DNA of 18,557 bases from Hyphomonas sp. (GCA_029287305.1 JARFRJ010000085.1:1-18557); one strand, 5' to 3'. Positions 7,889-15,608 are shown, counted from the stretch's first letter. A program made the numbers and translations. The notes: generated by a model from the letters alone, not told the origin.

Positions 7889-8712
7889 TGCCGACCTCAC
7901 GTATTTCAGACAGGTTTGCACTGGCAAAATCGGAAAACCGGGCGGTGCTGGTTGCCTATCTGATGATCGGCGACCCTGATCTTGAAACGTCCTATCAGGC
8001 GATGTGCGCCTTGCGTGATAATGGCGCCGACCTCATCGAAATGGGCCTGCCTTTTACTGATCCGATGGCCGATGGCCTAGCGATACAACGCGCCGGTCAG
8101 CGCAGTTTAAAGGCTGGCACAGAGCTGCAGCATGTCCTGCAACTTGCCGCCCGCTTCCGCGCAGAGGACAAACAGACCCCGCTTATTTTGATGGGCTATG
8201 CCAATCCGATCCACAAAATTGGCTATGAAACATTTGCCGCCCAAGCCGCGGCGTCCGGGCTTGATGGCACCATCATTGTTGACCTGCCACCAGAAGAGGA
8301 TGCGCCCCTTCGCGCGGCCTATTTGGCTTATGATCTTTCGGTCATTCGACTGGCGACACCGACAACAGATGAAACCCGCATGCAAACCGTCGCTGATGGG
8401 GCCTCAGGCTTTCTATACTATGTCGCGGTTACTGGCGTTACCGGCGGCCAATCGGCAGACCCGGAAAGCCTGAAAGCCGGTATTGAGATGGCGCGGCGCA
8501 TTTCTGGCCTGCCGGTTTGCGTTGGATTTGGCATTCGTACTGCCGATCAGGCCAGAGCCATGGCCGGGCTTGCCGACGGGATTGTCGTTGGTTCTGCCTT
8601 TGTGGAAGAGGCGGCCAAGGCGGCTGAAACAGGCCGTTTCAACGCGGCCAGTCAGGGCATGGGCGAGCTTGCCAAGGAATTAAGCATGGCCATATGCACA
8701 ATTAGCCGCTAA
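7888..8712 (+). CDS. trpA: Tryptophan synthase alpha chain
   Basis: Cleaves indole-3-glycerol phosphate to indole and glyceraldehyde-3-phosphate; indole is channelled to TrpB. The 274-residue TIM barrel has catalytic E51 in ADLIEMGLPFTDP and D62 in PMADG, equivalent to E49 and D60 of the Salmonella enzyme. The phosphate-binding VCVGFGIRTADQ and GIVVGSAFVE segments are near the C-terminus. The start overlaps the trpB stop by one base. accD follows after a 31-bp gap. Confidence 0.97.
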   Translation: MPTSRISDRFALAKSENRAVLVAYLMIGDPDLETSYQAMCALRDNGADLIEMGLPFTDPMADGLAIQRAGQRSLKAGTELQHVLQLAARFRAEDKQTPLILMGYANPIHKIGYETFAAQAAASGLDGTIIVDLPPEEDAPLRAAYLAYDLSVIRLATPTTDETRMQTVADGASGFLYYVAVTGVTGGQSADPESLKAGIEMARRISGLPVCVGFGIRTADQARAMAGLADGIVVGSAFVEEAAKAAETGRFNAASQGMGELAKELSMAICTISR

Positions 8713-8743
8713 ACTATATCTTTCAAACTGGGGGCCTTTATCT

Positions 8744-9724
8744 ATGAATTGGCTATCTAATATTCGCACACCCGGCCTGAAGGGCCTGCTCGGCAAGCGC
8801 GATACACCTGAAAATCTATGGATCAAATGCCCGAAAAGCGGCGAGCTGATTTACAAATCCGATCTGGAGGCGGGCTGGTGGGTGACCCCCGCCGGGGCTC
8901 ATTTACGCATATCGCCGCGCAACCGGTTTCGATTGCTGTTCGATGAAGAACGCTGGGAGGCTTTAGCTCTGCCCACAACCGTGCGTGACCCGCTCAAATT
9001 TCGCGATGATAAGCCCTATCCGACCCGTATACGCTTGGCAAAATCCAAGATTGATGCCCGCGAAAAGGAAGAAAAAGCCCTCGGCGGGGATGCGATTAAG
9101 CAGGAAGACTGTATGGCCGCTGCTTTTGGGAAAATTGGCAAATCTCCGGCGGTCGTTCTCGCCCAGGATTTTGGCTTCATGGGGGGCTCTCTGGGCATGG
9201 CAGCCGGGGAAGCCTTCATTGCCGCGGCAGAAATGGCGGTTACGAAAAAAGCCGCCTTTATCGTCATTACCGCTTCGGGCGGCGCGCGTATGCAGGAAGG
9301 CACGCTGTCGCTGATGCAAATGCCGCGCACCACGCTGGCAATCCAAGATATTCATGCAGCTGGCCTGCCCTATATCGTCATTCTGACAGATCCGACCTCA
9401 GGGGGAGTATCGGCCTCCTATGCCATGCTGGGCGATATTCACATCGCCGAGCCGGACGCCATGATTGCTTTTTCAGGGCCCCGCGTCATCGAACAGACCA
9501 TACGGGAAAAATTGCCCGAAGGCTTTCAGCGCTCTGAATTTCTGCGCGAGCGAGGCGTGATTGATATGGTGGTTGACCGCCGCGAGATGAAAGCGACACT
9601 GGCCCGTCTCCTTGGCCATCTATTGCCGACACGCAGCCGCAAACAGGTCCGTCAAAATGATGTGATTGCGCCGCCAGATGTCCCCGATGCTGCACCCCCA
9701 TCGACACGGAGTGCCCTTGATTGA
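8744..9724 (+). CDS. accD: Acetyl-CoA carboxylase carboxyltransferase subunit beta
   Basis: Beta half of the carboxyltransferase that moves CO2 from biotin-BCCP to acetyl-CoA, the first committed step of fatty-acid synthesis; it works with AccA, which is not in this window. The 326 residues are slightly long owing to a charged, proline-rich tail after about 295. The crotonase-fold core is clear: FGFMGGSLGMAAGEAF, ITASGGARMQEG and ILTDPTSGGVSASYA. In E. coli the N-terminal zinc ribbon uses four cysteines (C27, C30, C46, C49); here only C29 remains, with S32, T48 and G51 in the other positions. Loss of these cysteines is known for alphaproteobacterial AccD, so it is a lineage trait and not damage. 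The stop overlaps the folC start by 4 bases. Confidence 0.96.
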   Translation: MNWLSNIRTPGLKGLLGKRDTPENLWIKCPKSGELIYKSDLEAGWWVTPAGAHLRISPRNRFRLLFDEERWEALALPTTVRDPLKFRDDKPYPTRIRLAKSKIDAREKEEKALGGDAIKQEDCMAAAFGKIGKSPAVVLAQDFGFMGGSLGMAAGEAFIAAAEMAVTKKAAFIVITASGGARMQEGTLSLMQMPRTTLAIQDIHAAGLPYIVILTDPTSGGVSASYAMLGDIHIAEPDAMIAFSGPRVIEQTIREKLPEGFQRSEFLRERGVIDMVVDRREMKATLARLLGHLLPTRSRKQVRQNDVIAPPDVPDAAPPSTRSALD

Positions 9725-10968
9725 GCGGGACGAGCCCGTCGCTTGAAGCGGCCCTAAACCAATTTAGATATCTTTATCCGGAGACAATCGATCTGTCTTT
9801 GGAGCGTATTTTGCATGTTCTGGACAGATTGGGGACCCCTCAAAAGGCTCTTCCGCCTGTGATCCATGTTGCCGGCACCAATGGAAAAGGCTCCACCTGC
9901 GCTTTTATGCGGGCCATGGCGGAAGCGGCGGGCCTTCGCGTTCATGTCTCTATATCCCCCCATCTGGTGCGCTTTAATGAACGTGTGCGCTTGGCCGGTA
10001 AATTGGTTGAGGATGCCTATTTCATCGATTGTCTGGCCCGCGTGCGCCGCGCTTTGGGCGCTCTGCCGATCACCTATTTTGAGGCCAGTATGGCCGCCGC
10101 TTTTCTGGCTTTTTCCGAGACACCGGCAGATCTGCTGATCTTAGAAACAGGGCTTGGCGGGCGTTATGATGCCAGCAATATTGTCAGCCAGCCTGCGCTT
10201 AGCGTTCTCACCCCGATTGATTATGATCATAAAGCCTATCTTGGCACAGATTTAGGCCGCATTGCCTGGGAGAAAGCCGGCATTATCAAACAAGGCTGCC
10301 CGGTTATCACCGCGCCGCAAAGCGATATTGCCCTGTCTGTGATCAGCGAAGAAGCGTTTAGCCTGTCCGCCCCCTTATATGTTCTGACCGCAGAGGATAT
10401 TCGCCTAGCACCGGACCAAACCGCCTTGATTGGGGACCATCAAAGGGCAAATGCGGCGCTTGCGGCCAAAGCCTTGAAAGTTTGGGACGAGACGCGCTTT
10501 CCAGAACCTGTCATCGAGGCCGGTGCCGCGACCGCTAACTGGCCTGCCCGCTTGCAAAAGCTTGCCCCCGGCCCTGTGCACAGGATTGCGCCTGATTGCG
10601 AGCTATGGCTGGATGGCGGACATAATCCGCATGCGGCGCGCGCCATTGCCAGGCATTTGGCAACCCTAGACGGTCCGTTACAATTGGTCACCGCGATGAT
10701 GGACGGCAAGGATGCGGCAGGTTTTTTCGCCGCTTTTGAGAGACTGGACGGGGTGCACACCTGCCTTGGCCCCACCAGCCACGCCATGAAAGCACCCGGC
10801 GAACTGGCAGAGGCCGCCCGCCAAGCTGGGCATGACGCCGCCGCGCATGGTGATTTTGAAACCGCCCTCAAAGCCGCCGCCGAACAGGGTCCAAAACGCA
10901 TATTGATCTGTGGGTCTTTATATCTGGCGGGCTATGTATTGGCACAAAACCAGCAAATTCTGAGCTGA
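9721..10968 (+). CDS. folC: Folylpolyglutamate synthase / dihydrofolate synthase
   Basis: Mur-ligase-family ATP enzyme that adds glutamate to dihydropteroate and then to folates. The 415 residues are near the usual length. The P-loop HVAGTNGKGST ends at residue 59. ISPHLVRFNERVR (78-90) is the FolC folate-binding segment, and ETGLGGRYDASN (142-153) and DYDHKAYLG (167-175) bind metal and nucleotide. EKAGIIKQG has the K190 that is usually carbamylated. WLDGGHNPHA is the C-terminal-domain motif. The start is a TTG at 9721, immediately after an in-frame stop, overlapping the accD stop by 4 bases. GGAG lies 9-12 bases upstream, within accD. accD-folC adjacency is conserved in many proteobacteria. 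Confidence 0.95.
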   Translation: MSGTSPSLEAALNQFRYLYPETIDLSLERILHVLDRLGTPQKALPPVIHVAGTNGKGSTCAFMRAMAEAAGLRVHVSISPHLVRFNERVRLAGKLVEDAYFIDCLARVRRALGALPITYFEASMAAAFLAFSETPADLLILETGLGGRYDASNIVSQPALSVLTPIDYDHKAYLGTDLGRIAWEKAGIIKQGCPVITAPQSDIALSVISEEAFSLSAPLYVLTAEDIRLAPDQTALIGDHQRANAALAAKALKVWDETRFPEPVIEAGAATANWPARLQKLAPGPVHRIAPDCELWLDGGHNPHAARAIARHLATLDGPLQLVTAMMDGKDAAGFFAAFERLDGVHTCLGPTSHAMKAPGELAEAARQAGHDAAAHGDFETALKAAAEQGPKRILICGSLYLAGYVLAQNQQILS

Positions 10969-10988
10969 ATTGTCCCTGTAAGACTGGG

Positions 10989-11672
10989 TTAAGTCTGCGT
11001 CAAACAGGCCTTTGCCTTAGCAAACACATCCTCGAACATCTCTGTCGTCAAGCGACGTGTATTCGTATTATAGCGCGAGCAATGATAAGAAGACAGAAAA
11101 TCTACCCGCCCGGCCTTAAGCGTCTGTGAGGCTGGAAGAGATATCTGATAATGCACGCCATGCCCAAAAGGGTGATCTTTCAGTTTAAGCTCCAAAGCCC
11201 GCACTGTTGAATCATGGGCGATTTTGCCCAGCGCTATGATGGCTTTAAGCCGGGGCAAGGCGGCAATACGCGCCTTTAGAAAATCGCGGCATGTATTGAT
11301 CTCAGCTCCAATCGGCTTGTTTTGTGGCGGCAGACAGCGCACAGCATTGGTGATCATGGCGTGTTTCAGCACCAGCCCATCATCCGGCCTTGCCTTGTAA
11401 ACCCCTTCAGAAAACCCGAATTTGGCGAGGGTCGCATATAATAGATCGCCGGCCCAATCGCCGGTAAAGGGCCGCCCCGTCATATTGGCCCCGCCCATTC
11501 CAGGGGCAAGCCCGATAATCAGCAGCTCGGCACCCTCATCCCCAAAAGAGGGAACCGCGCCATTATACCCTTTAGGCAGTTTTGCCTTGCAGTCCTGACG
11601 GAACGCGACAAGGCGCGGGCACAGCCCGCATTCTCGCGGCGCTTCAGCAGAAAAAATATGCGTGTGTGACAT
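10989..11672 (-). CDS. Uracil-DNA glycosylase, family 5 (UDGb type, iron-sulfur)
   Basis: Base-excision repair enzyme that removes uracil, and in this family also hypoxanthine or xanthine, from DNA. The 227 residues contain the four Fe-S cysteines C15 and C18 (ECGLCPR), C113 (NAVRCLPP) and C128 (NTCRDF). Motif 1, GLAPGMGGANMTGRPFTGD (54-72), is the extended form that separates family 5 from family 4. The second motif, YHCSRYNTNTRRLT (196-209), provides the minor-groove loop. It is convergent with folC, with only 20 bp between stops and no visible terminator. The ACP gene lies 20 bp upstream on the same strand, so the two may share a transcript, though no functional link is obvious. Confidence 0.9.
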   Translation of the reverse strand: MSHTHIFSAEAPRECGLCPRLVAFRQDCKAKLPKGYNGAVPSFGDEGAELLIIGLAPGMGGANMTGRPFTGDWAGDLLYATLAKFGFSEGVYKARPDDGLVLKHAMITNAVRCLPPQNKPIGAEINTCRDFLKARIAALPRLKAIIALGKIAHDSTVRALELKLKDHPFGHGVHYQISLPASQTLKAGRVDFLSSYHCSRYNTNTRRLTTEMFEDVFAKAKACLTQT

Positions 11673-11692
11673 TGAGGAATGGAGTTTACAGC

Positions 11693-11974
11693 CTAGGCTG
11701 TCAGGCTTTCAATCCTGTCAATCAGATCGCCTATCGTTTTGATATCGCTGATCGTCTCCATCGGGAAGATAATCTCATACTCATCTTCAACCTCCATGAT
11801 GAGATCGAATATGGCAACCGAATCAATCTCTAAATCATTGCTGATATCGGTTTCGCGCGTGATTTTAATTTCGGAACGATTATAAGGACCCAAAAATTTG
11901 GCAACTTTTGCGAGCATAACATCCATATTAGAAGAAACGATTTTCAAAGATGAGGAAACTGTATTCATTGTCAT
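11693..11974 (-). CDS. Acyl carrier protein
   Basis: A 93-residue acidic protein carrying acyl chains on 4'-phosphopantetheine. The attachment site is S52 in NDLEIDSVAIFDL; the usual DSL is DSV here. The four-helix pattern is clear (MLAKVAKFL, DSVAIFDLIMEVEDEY, ETISDIKTIGDLIDRIE). It is not the housekeeping AcpP, whose sequence is more conserved and usually sits with fabD/fabG/fabF. From memory it resembles the specialised ACPs found beside serine palmitoyltransferase genes in alphaproteobacterial sphingolipid clusters, but no such gene is next to it here, so this is inference. The start could be M1, M3 or M17; there is no strong ribosome-binding site. A TATAAT element lies about 40 bases upstream. 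Confidence 0.88.
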   Translation of the reverse strand: MTMNTVSSSLKIVSSNMDVMLAKVAKFLGPYNRSEIKITRETDISNDLEIDSVAIFDLIMEVEDEYEIIFPMETISDIKTIGDLIDRIESLTA

Positions 11975-12013
11975 AGAAAGTGTCTAGCCTTTAATACAGA
12001 GCGTAGACATCGC

Positions 12014-12019
12014 ATTATA
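12014..12019 (-). promoter_or_regulatory. Candidate -10 box for the ACP gene
   Basis: Minus-strand TATAAT, a perfect consensus -10, lies 40 bases before the ACP start codon, leaving a leader of about 30 nt. No good -35 is found 16-18 bases upstream, so the promoter is weak, activator-dependent, or not real. Confidence 0.35.
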
Positions 12020-12070
12020 TCGTCGCTCTGTAAAGCTTTTTAGCAGCTCGCAGGTTTGACAAAATCACCT

Positions 12071-12676
12071 CTAAAATACAGCATTGAGAAGGCTGGCGAT
12101 AAAATCCACCAAAGCCTCTCCTAAAAAGATAAGTCCCGCGACCCAGGCGAGGCCCAATATCAAACCGGGTATAATTAACAATCCATCCCGGGCGACAAGG
12201 CCAAATCCAATCACAGCAACAGCTATACCGGGGACCGTATTGGTCAAAGGCAGAGGGATCAGGATGCAGGCGCAAAACATGCAAAGGCACGCCCCGATCA
12301 CCTGCTGACTAAAACGCCAAGTAAGAAACATCAGCCGAGGCCGCGCCAAAACCTCAATCCAGCCAAACCATTTACGCGCGATTTGCGCCGTGCGAACAAG
12401 GCCCGGCTTGGAAAAACGACGTAGAGCCAAGCGGCGGGGCAGCCAGGGTTCGCCTCGCCCTATCATCATTTGCGCAGCCAGAGCTAGCATAGGCACGGAG
12501 ACGATTTGCGGCACACCATATAAGAACGGAATGCTGACCGGCAGAGCGAGAATCACCATCATCGCCCCGAATGTGCCCTCGCCCAGCACAGCCCGGATTT
12601 CTGACAGGCTGAGACCGCTATCCGGCGCTGATGCACTCATCACTTCAAGCCGCTCTATCAGGGTCAAGGCGTTCAT
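12071..12676 (-). CDS. ExoD-family integral membrane protein
   Basis: A 201-residue inner-membrane protein. The soluble N-terminus (LSLSEIRAVLGEGTFGAMM) leads into a hydrophobic segment at about 36-72, with ALPVSIPF and LAAQMMIGRGEPWLPRRL at 66-83. These match the ExoD pattern of ALP..PFP and Q...G...PWLP. Further membrane segments are near 122-145, 148-163 and 166-186. ExoD was named for a rhizobial exopolysaccharide-synthesis and alkali-tolerance phenotype; its molecular activity is unknown. No exopolysaccharide genes lie nearby. The gene stands alone between the ACP gene and the tRNA. Confidence 0.85.
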   Translation of the reverse strand: MNALTLIERLEVMSASAPDSGLSLSEIRAVLGEGTFGAMMVILALPVSIPFLYGVPQIVSVPMLALAAQMMIGRGEPWLPRRLALRRFSKPGLVRTAQIARKWFGWIEVLARPRLMFLTWRFSQQVIGACLCMFCACILIPLPLTNTVPGIAVAVIGFGLVARDGLLIIPGLILGLAWVAGLIFLGEALVDFIASLLNAVF

Positions 12677-12946
12677 CGGCTGATCTATTCTTCATGAATT
12701 TGCATTTATCAGGCCTCTTAGCCTGTTACGCCCAGACCTGCAATTATCGAAGTGGGCAAGCAGATGAACGGAAAAGGGGGGCGACATTCAGAATTTGCAC
12801 ACATCCTTATAAGTCCTATCAGTCAATTCTGGCCCATAAACCATGTTGGCTTATAAGTCATTTTGGCCTTCTTCACATTTGTTTATCAAACAGGAATTGA
12901 CGTCCCCCAGCTTATACGGCATGTGAACCTTCACGCAATGCTGTAT
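12677..12946. other. Intergenic region upstream of tRNA-Leu
   Basis: No gene. CTTATAAGTC occurs twice in the same orientation (12806-12815 and 12850-12859), each containing the palindrome CTTATAAG and each followed shortly by a TTCTGGCC or TTTTGGCC element. TTGACG at 12897-12902 could be the -35 of a promoter for the tRNA at 12947, but no good -10 lies 17 bases downstream. Confidence 0.45.
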
Positions 12947-13033
12947 GCCTCTGTGGCGGAATTGGTAGACGCGACGGATTCAAAATCCGTTTCTGGCAAC
13001 AGAGTGCCGGTTCGAGTCCGGCCAGAGGTACCA
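12947..13033 (+). tRNA. tRNA-Leu (anticodon CAA)
   Basis: The acceptor strands GCCTCTG (12947-12953) and CAGAGGT (13023 region to 13029) pair with one terminal G-U. The discriminator A is at 13030 and CCA is encoded at 13031-13033. The D-arm contains TGGTAGAC. The anticodon stem ACGGA/TCCGT closes the loop TTCAAAA, with anticodon CAA at 12981-12983, reading UUG. A long variable arm (class II) around TTCTGGCAACAGAG and the T-arm GCCGG-TTCGAGT-CCGGC confirm leucine. The integrase gene begins 112 bp downstream, so the 3' end of this tRNA is the probable attachment site. Confidence 0.96.
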
Positions 13034-13145
13034 GCATATTGCGCCAGAATGTGCCTGTGTGTGCCTGGTGTATTGTTTTTAAACTATTATTTCTAAATAA
13101 TATAGACAGGCTATGCCTGGACATGCCATATTGTGCCTGTAAAGC
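13034..13145. promoter_or_regulatory. Candidate integrase arm sites and int promoter region, adjoining the tRNA
   Basis: Between the tRNA and the integrase, TGTGCCTG occurs at 13050-13057, 13060-13067 and 13132-13139, and TATGCCTG at 13112-13119, all in the same orientation. Tyrosine integrases of this type bind such arm repeats beside the core site. The third copy is part of an inverted repeat, CAGGC-TAT-GCCTG (13107-13119). An AT-rich palindrome, ATTATT-TCTA-AATAAT, lies at 13086-13101, and an AATATA-type -10 overlaps its right edge. The core attachment sequence would be in the tRNA 3' end; the partner site is not in this window. Confidence 0.5.
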
Positions 13146-14354
13146 ATGCAAGGAACGTATACCAAAACGTATACCAAAATACATATGGCAGAGAAGAAAA
13201 AGCTTACCGCGCTGAAAGTCAGAAAGACCCGGCATAATGGTTTGCTCGCCGATGGTGAAAACCTTTATCTGAGACGGCGCGAAAACGGCAAAAAAACCTG
13301 GGTGTTCAGTTATTTCAGGCAGGGTAAGCGGCGCATGATAACCATTGGCCCAGAAACTTTTTATACGCTTTCAGAAGCCAGGGATCATGCTGATGCGATG
13401 AAGAAAGCTGTTCTGGAGGGGCAAAGCCCAGCCAGAGTTTTAGCCCGCAATAGCAGTACGAAAACCTTCAAGGATCTGGCCATTGAGTTCCTCGACAGCC
13501 GAGAAGGCACTTGGACCAAAAGAACACATGGCCGATGGCAGGATGGCCTGATGGTAAAGGCAAGGCCCCTTCATGACCTTCTTTTGCATGAAATCGAAGT
13601 CGCTGATGTAAAAAAAATCATTCTTCCAATCTGGCACACCCATAATCATACGGCCAGAAAACTGAGAGGCATGATTGAAACCGTTCTTGATTATGCCATG
13701 GCGCACAATTGGCTTGAAGATAAAAAAAACCCAGCCCTATGGAAGGGCACGCTGCAACATATCATTCCAGATACCACTCCCATTGTGCAGCATCACCGGG
13801 CTATGCCCTATAAAAACCTACCCTCATTTCTACCTAGATTACTGGGATCGCGCTATCTGGCGGCAAAGGCTGTTGCCTTTCAGATCATGACCGCCTCACG
13901 CGGCCACATGGTGCGCTTTGCTGTTTGGCAAGAATTTGATCTGTCGGCCAAGCTTTGGACAATTCCCGCGGCCCGCATGAAAACAAGACGACACAAAAGC
14001 ACACGTGACCATAATGTGCCCCTGACCGATCACATGATCGCATGTCTGCCCAATCAAGGGGGCGAGGCGGATCTGGTTTTCAGTAATAAAGGAAAGCCCT
14101 TTTCTGAAAACACATTCCAAAAAACACTAAAATCTCTAAATGAGACCTGCACCCCGCATGGGTTTCGTTCAAGCTTTAAAGACTGGGCGTGCGAAGAAAC
14201 CGATTTCGCCGATGGCTTGTCCGAGATAGCCCTCGCGCATAAAGTCGGCGATGATGTGTATGAAGCCTATCGAAGGCTCTCCGGGATTAACAAGCGACGC
14301 AGCCTTATGCATGACTGGTGCACTTACCTTCACTCTGAGGCCCCCTCACTCTGA
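13146..14354 (+). CDS. int: P4-type tyrosine recombinase (phage/island integrase)
   Basis: Catalyses site-specific integration and excision of the island. The 402 residues have three domains: an N-terminal arm-binding (DUF4102-like) domain at about 15-100 with LADGENLYLRRRENGKKTW, a core-binding SAM-like domain at 105-205, and a catalytic domain after 220. All catalytic residues are present: R252 (TASRGHM), K279 (ARMKTRR), H338 and R341 (TPHGFRSSF), H365 (ALAHKVG) and the nucleophile Y375 (YEAYRR). The acidic residue usually three positions after the first Arg is replaced by M255. ATG 13185 (M14, MAEKKKL) is an alternative start; the extra 5' bases are two perfect copies of ACGTATACCAAA encoding TYTK twice. 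Neither start has a good ribosome-binding site. The C-terminus runs into a tandem repeat. Confidence 0.93.
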   Translation: MQGTYTKTYTKIHMAEKKKLTALKVRKTRHNGLLADGENLYLRRRENGKKTWVFSYFRQGKRRMITIGPETFYTLSEARDHADAMKKAVLEGQSPARVLARNSSTKTFKDLAIEFLDSREGTWTKRTHGRWQDGLMVKARPLHDLLLHEIEVADVKKIILPIWHTHNHTARKLRGMIETVLDYAMAHNWLEDKKNPALWKGTLQHIIPDTTPIVQHHRAMPYKNLPSFLPRLLGSRYLAAKAVAFQIMTASRGHMVRFAVWQEFDLSAKLWTIPAARMKTRRHKSTRDHNVPLTDHMIACLPNQGGEADLVFSNKGKPFSENTFQKTLKSLNETCTPHGFRSSFKDWACEETDFADGLSEIALAHKVGDDVYEAYRRLSGINKRRSLMHDWCTYLHSEAPSL

Positions 14355-14402
14355 AGCCGCTCACCCTGTAGGCCCCTCACTCTGTAGGCCCCTCACTCTG
14401 TA
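14339..14402. repeat. 16-bp tandem repeat across the 3' ends of int and xis
   Basis: GGCCCCTCACTCTGTA is perfectly repeated at 14371-14386 and 14387-14402. A three-mismatch copy lies at 14355-14370 and a shifted copy at 14339-14354, with a further trace (TTCACTCTGAGG) before it. The leftmost copies encode the last residues and stop of the integrase. The rightmost copy encodes the last residues and stop of the convergent excisionase-like gene. Both reading frames end inside the array. Confidence 0.85.
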
Positions 14403-14608
14403 GGAAGGCCTTGAATGAAGCTTAAAAGTCCTTGATAAGGAATGAGTGTTCTTTTTCCAAGTTTTCGCTTGGCAAGGTTTCCTTTTTGAATCTGCCTATA
14501 AAGTTCCCGCCTGGAAATTCCAGTTAATTGCATCGCTTTTTCCACGCTAACAGAAATCAAATGCAGACCATTATCTGCAGACGTGTCAGGCTCCGTCATT
14601 GTGTTCAT
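14393..14608 (-). CDS. Excisionase-like HTH DNA-binding protein
   Basis: A 71-residue protein with one MerR/AlpA-type winged HTH (HTH_17) at about 17-65: SVEKAMQLTGISRRELYRQI followed by QKGNLAKRKLGKRTLIPYQGLLSFI. It has the helix-turn-helix and the wing ending in an I-P-hydrophobic strand, as in Xis/AlpA proteins. Expected role: bend DNA at the attachment site to direct the neighbouring integrase to excision, or regulate island genes. The ATG overlaps the stop of the upstream 266-aa gene (ATGA), so it is the last gene of a coupled operon; M4 is an alternative start. Its last codons and stop lie in the tandem repeat shared with the 3' end of the convergent integrase. Confidence 0.8.
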   Translation of the reverse strand: MNTMTEPDTSADNGLHLISVSVEKAMQLTGISRRELYRQIQKGNLAKRKLGKRTLIPYQGLLSFIQGLPTE

Positions 14609-15405
14609 GCGGCGTCCTCTTTCAGATAGTCAATCGGGGGGATGGCGCCCCAGAACAGCGTCTCTGTGACATCGCGAAATCCGGTGATCATATCGTGCGG
14701 CTTACCCATTTTCTCTAATAGACGCGCTTCATAGGTGCGGTCATGAAATTTATGCTGCGCGCGGATAGCGCTGACAATCCTGCGCCCGGCCGGGCTCAAA
14801 AGGTCTGTATCGAAAGCAGGATGGCAGCATATGAGCGGCTCGATATGTTCGCCAAGCGTATTGAGCTCATCACAAAGGCGCAGTGTTGGCCAGAGGTTCT
14901 TCAAAGCCAGCAAGGCGTCAAAGACCTCGATTAATTCGGCGGTAATATGGCGCGATTGCCAAGCATGAATATGAAAGCGTTTTTCTGCCCGTGTGAGTCC
15001 CGGCTTTTGCAAGGGATTATCTGTCCAGGCAATGGGGGCGCTATCAGCAGGCTTGATCGCATTGGAAAATTTGACAATCTCGGCAGCGTCCGGCGCAATC
15101 CAGTCGATCGGGAAACCCTCCTGCCAAGGCTTGACCGTTTCGCGCTGCAAGACAGCCCCAAAATCGGCAAAATCTATCGGACCGGTCTGATCCTGCCAGG
15201 CCTGCCAGAGCGTGGCGAGATTAACCGGGTAGGGTTTGCTTGTAGCGTGGCTTGTAGCGTGGCTTAGCGCGTTGATATAGGTGATCAAGGCTTTGTAATA
15301 GGCGATGGCTTCGAACGGGCCAATATTATCCTTGACCCAGCTCTCGCCCATCAATTGAACCTCATCATGGGTAAAACCATAAGCGCATTGATAAGGATGG
15401 CTCAT
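14605..15405 (-). CDS. Phage/island protein of unknown function, 266 aa
   Basis: I do not recognise this protein. ATG 15405 is chosen because a perfect AAGGAGG (15412-15418) lies six bases upstream; the open frame extends 27 codons further, but into the coding part of the upstream gene. The product is soluble, mixed-charge and tryptophan-rich (WVKDN, LWQAWQDQ, VKPWQEGF, IDWIAPD, NLWPTL), with no signal peptide or membrane segment. It contains a duplicated SHAT (from two 12-bp copies at 15238-15261) and a helical, tryptophan-poor C-terminal third. It overlaps the stop of the 68-aa gene and the start of the xis-like gene by ATGA at both ends, so the three are one translationally coupled unit under the promoter near 15650. 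Co-regulation with excision suggests a role in island induction or replication; no motif proves it. Confidence 0.75.
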   Translation of the reverse strand: MSHPYQCAYGFTHDEVQLMGESWVKDNIGPFEAIAYYKALITYINALSHATSHATSKPYPVNLATLWQAWQDQTGPIDFADFGAVLQRETVKPWQEGFPIDWIAPDAAEIVKFSNAIKPADSAPIAWTDNPLQKPGLTRAEKRFHIHAWQSRHITAELIEVFDALLALKNLWPTLRLCDELNTLGEHIEPLICCHPAFDTDLLSPAGRRIVSAIRAQHKFHDRTYEARLLEKMGKPHDMITGFRDVTETLFWGAIPPIDYLKEDAA

Positions 15406-15608
15406 GCGCGGCCTCCTTGTGCACGAGCGCGGCGTGCGAAATGAAAAGTGCGATCTGTGACCCTTAAAAACGTGTTGGAGGGGCACACCTCACAGGCAAT
15501 AACATGTTCCGGACCAGACGCGTTAGCTATTTGCCCGCGCCCATATGTTAAACTTTTGCCGCGGGCCGTGTCTTCTCTCAAATCCCCAATTGTCTGAATA
15601 CAACACAT
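15402..15608 (-). CDS. Small cysteine-containing island protein, 68 aa
   Basis: First gene of the xis operon. ATG 15608 is chosen because AGGTGG (15614-15619) sits five bases upstream; a GTG at 15617 is possible but overlaps that site. The product starts MCCIQTIGDLRED and has a CEVC pair (C39, C42), so with C2/C3 it could bind a metal. Its C-terminus is very basic (HFARRARAQGGRA). No family is recognised. The stop overlaps the next start (ATGA), which supports the frame as real despite its size. Confidence 0.6.
   Translation of the reverse strand: MCCIQTIGDLREDTARGKSLTYGRGQIANASGPEHVIACEVCPSNTFLRVTDRTFHFARRARAQGGRA

Noticed and set aside
9721..9724. Frameshift at the accD/folC junction
   Set aside because: The 4-base overlap with a TTG start and upstream GGAG is a normal coupled junction; both proteins are full length.
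12863..13235. Frames crossing the tRNA on both strands
   Set aside because: They read through an unmistakable tRNA-Leu; the minus-strand text PLAGLEPAL is the usual translation artefact of a tRNA gene.
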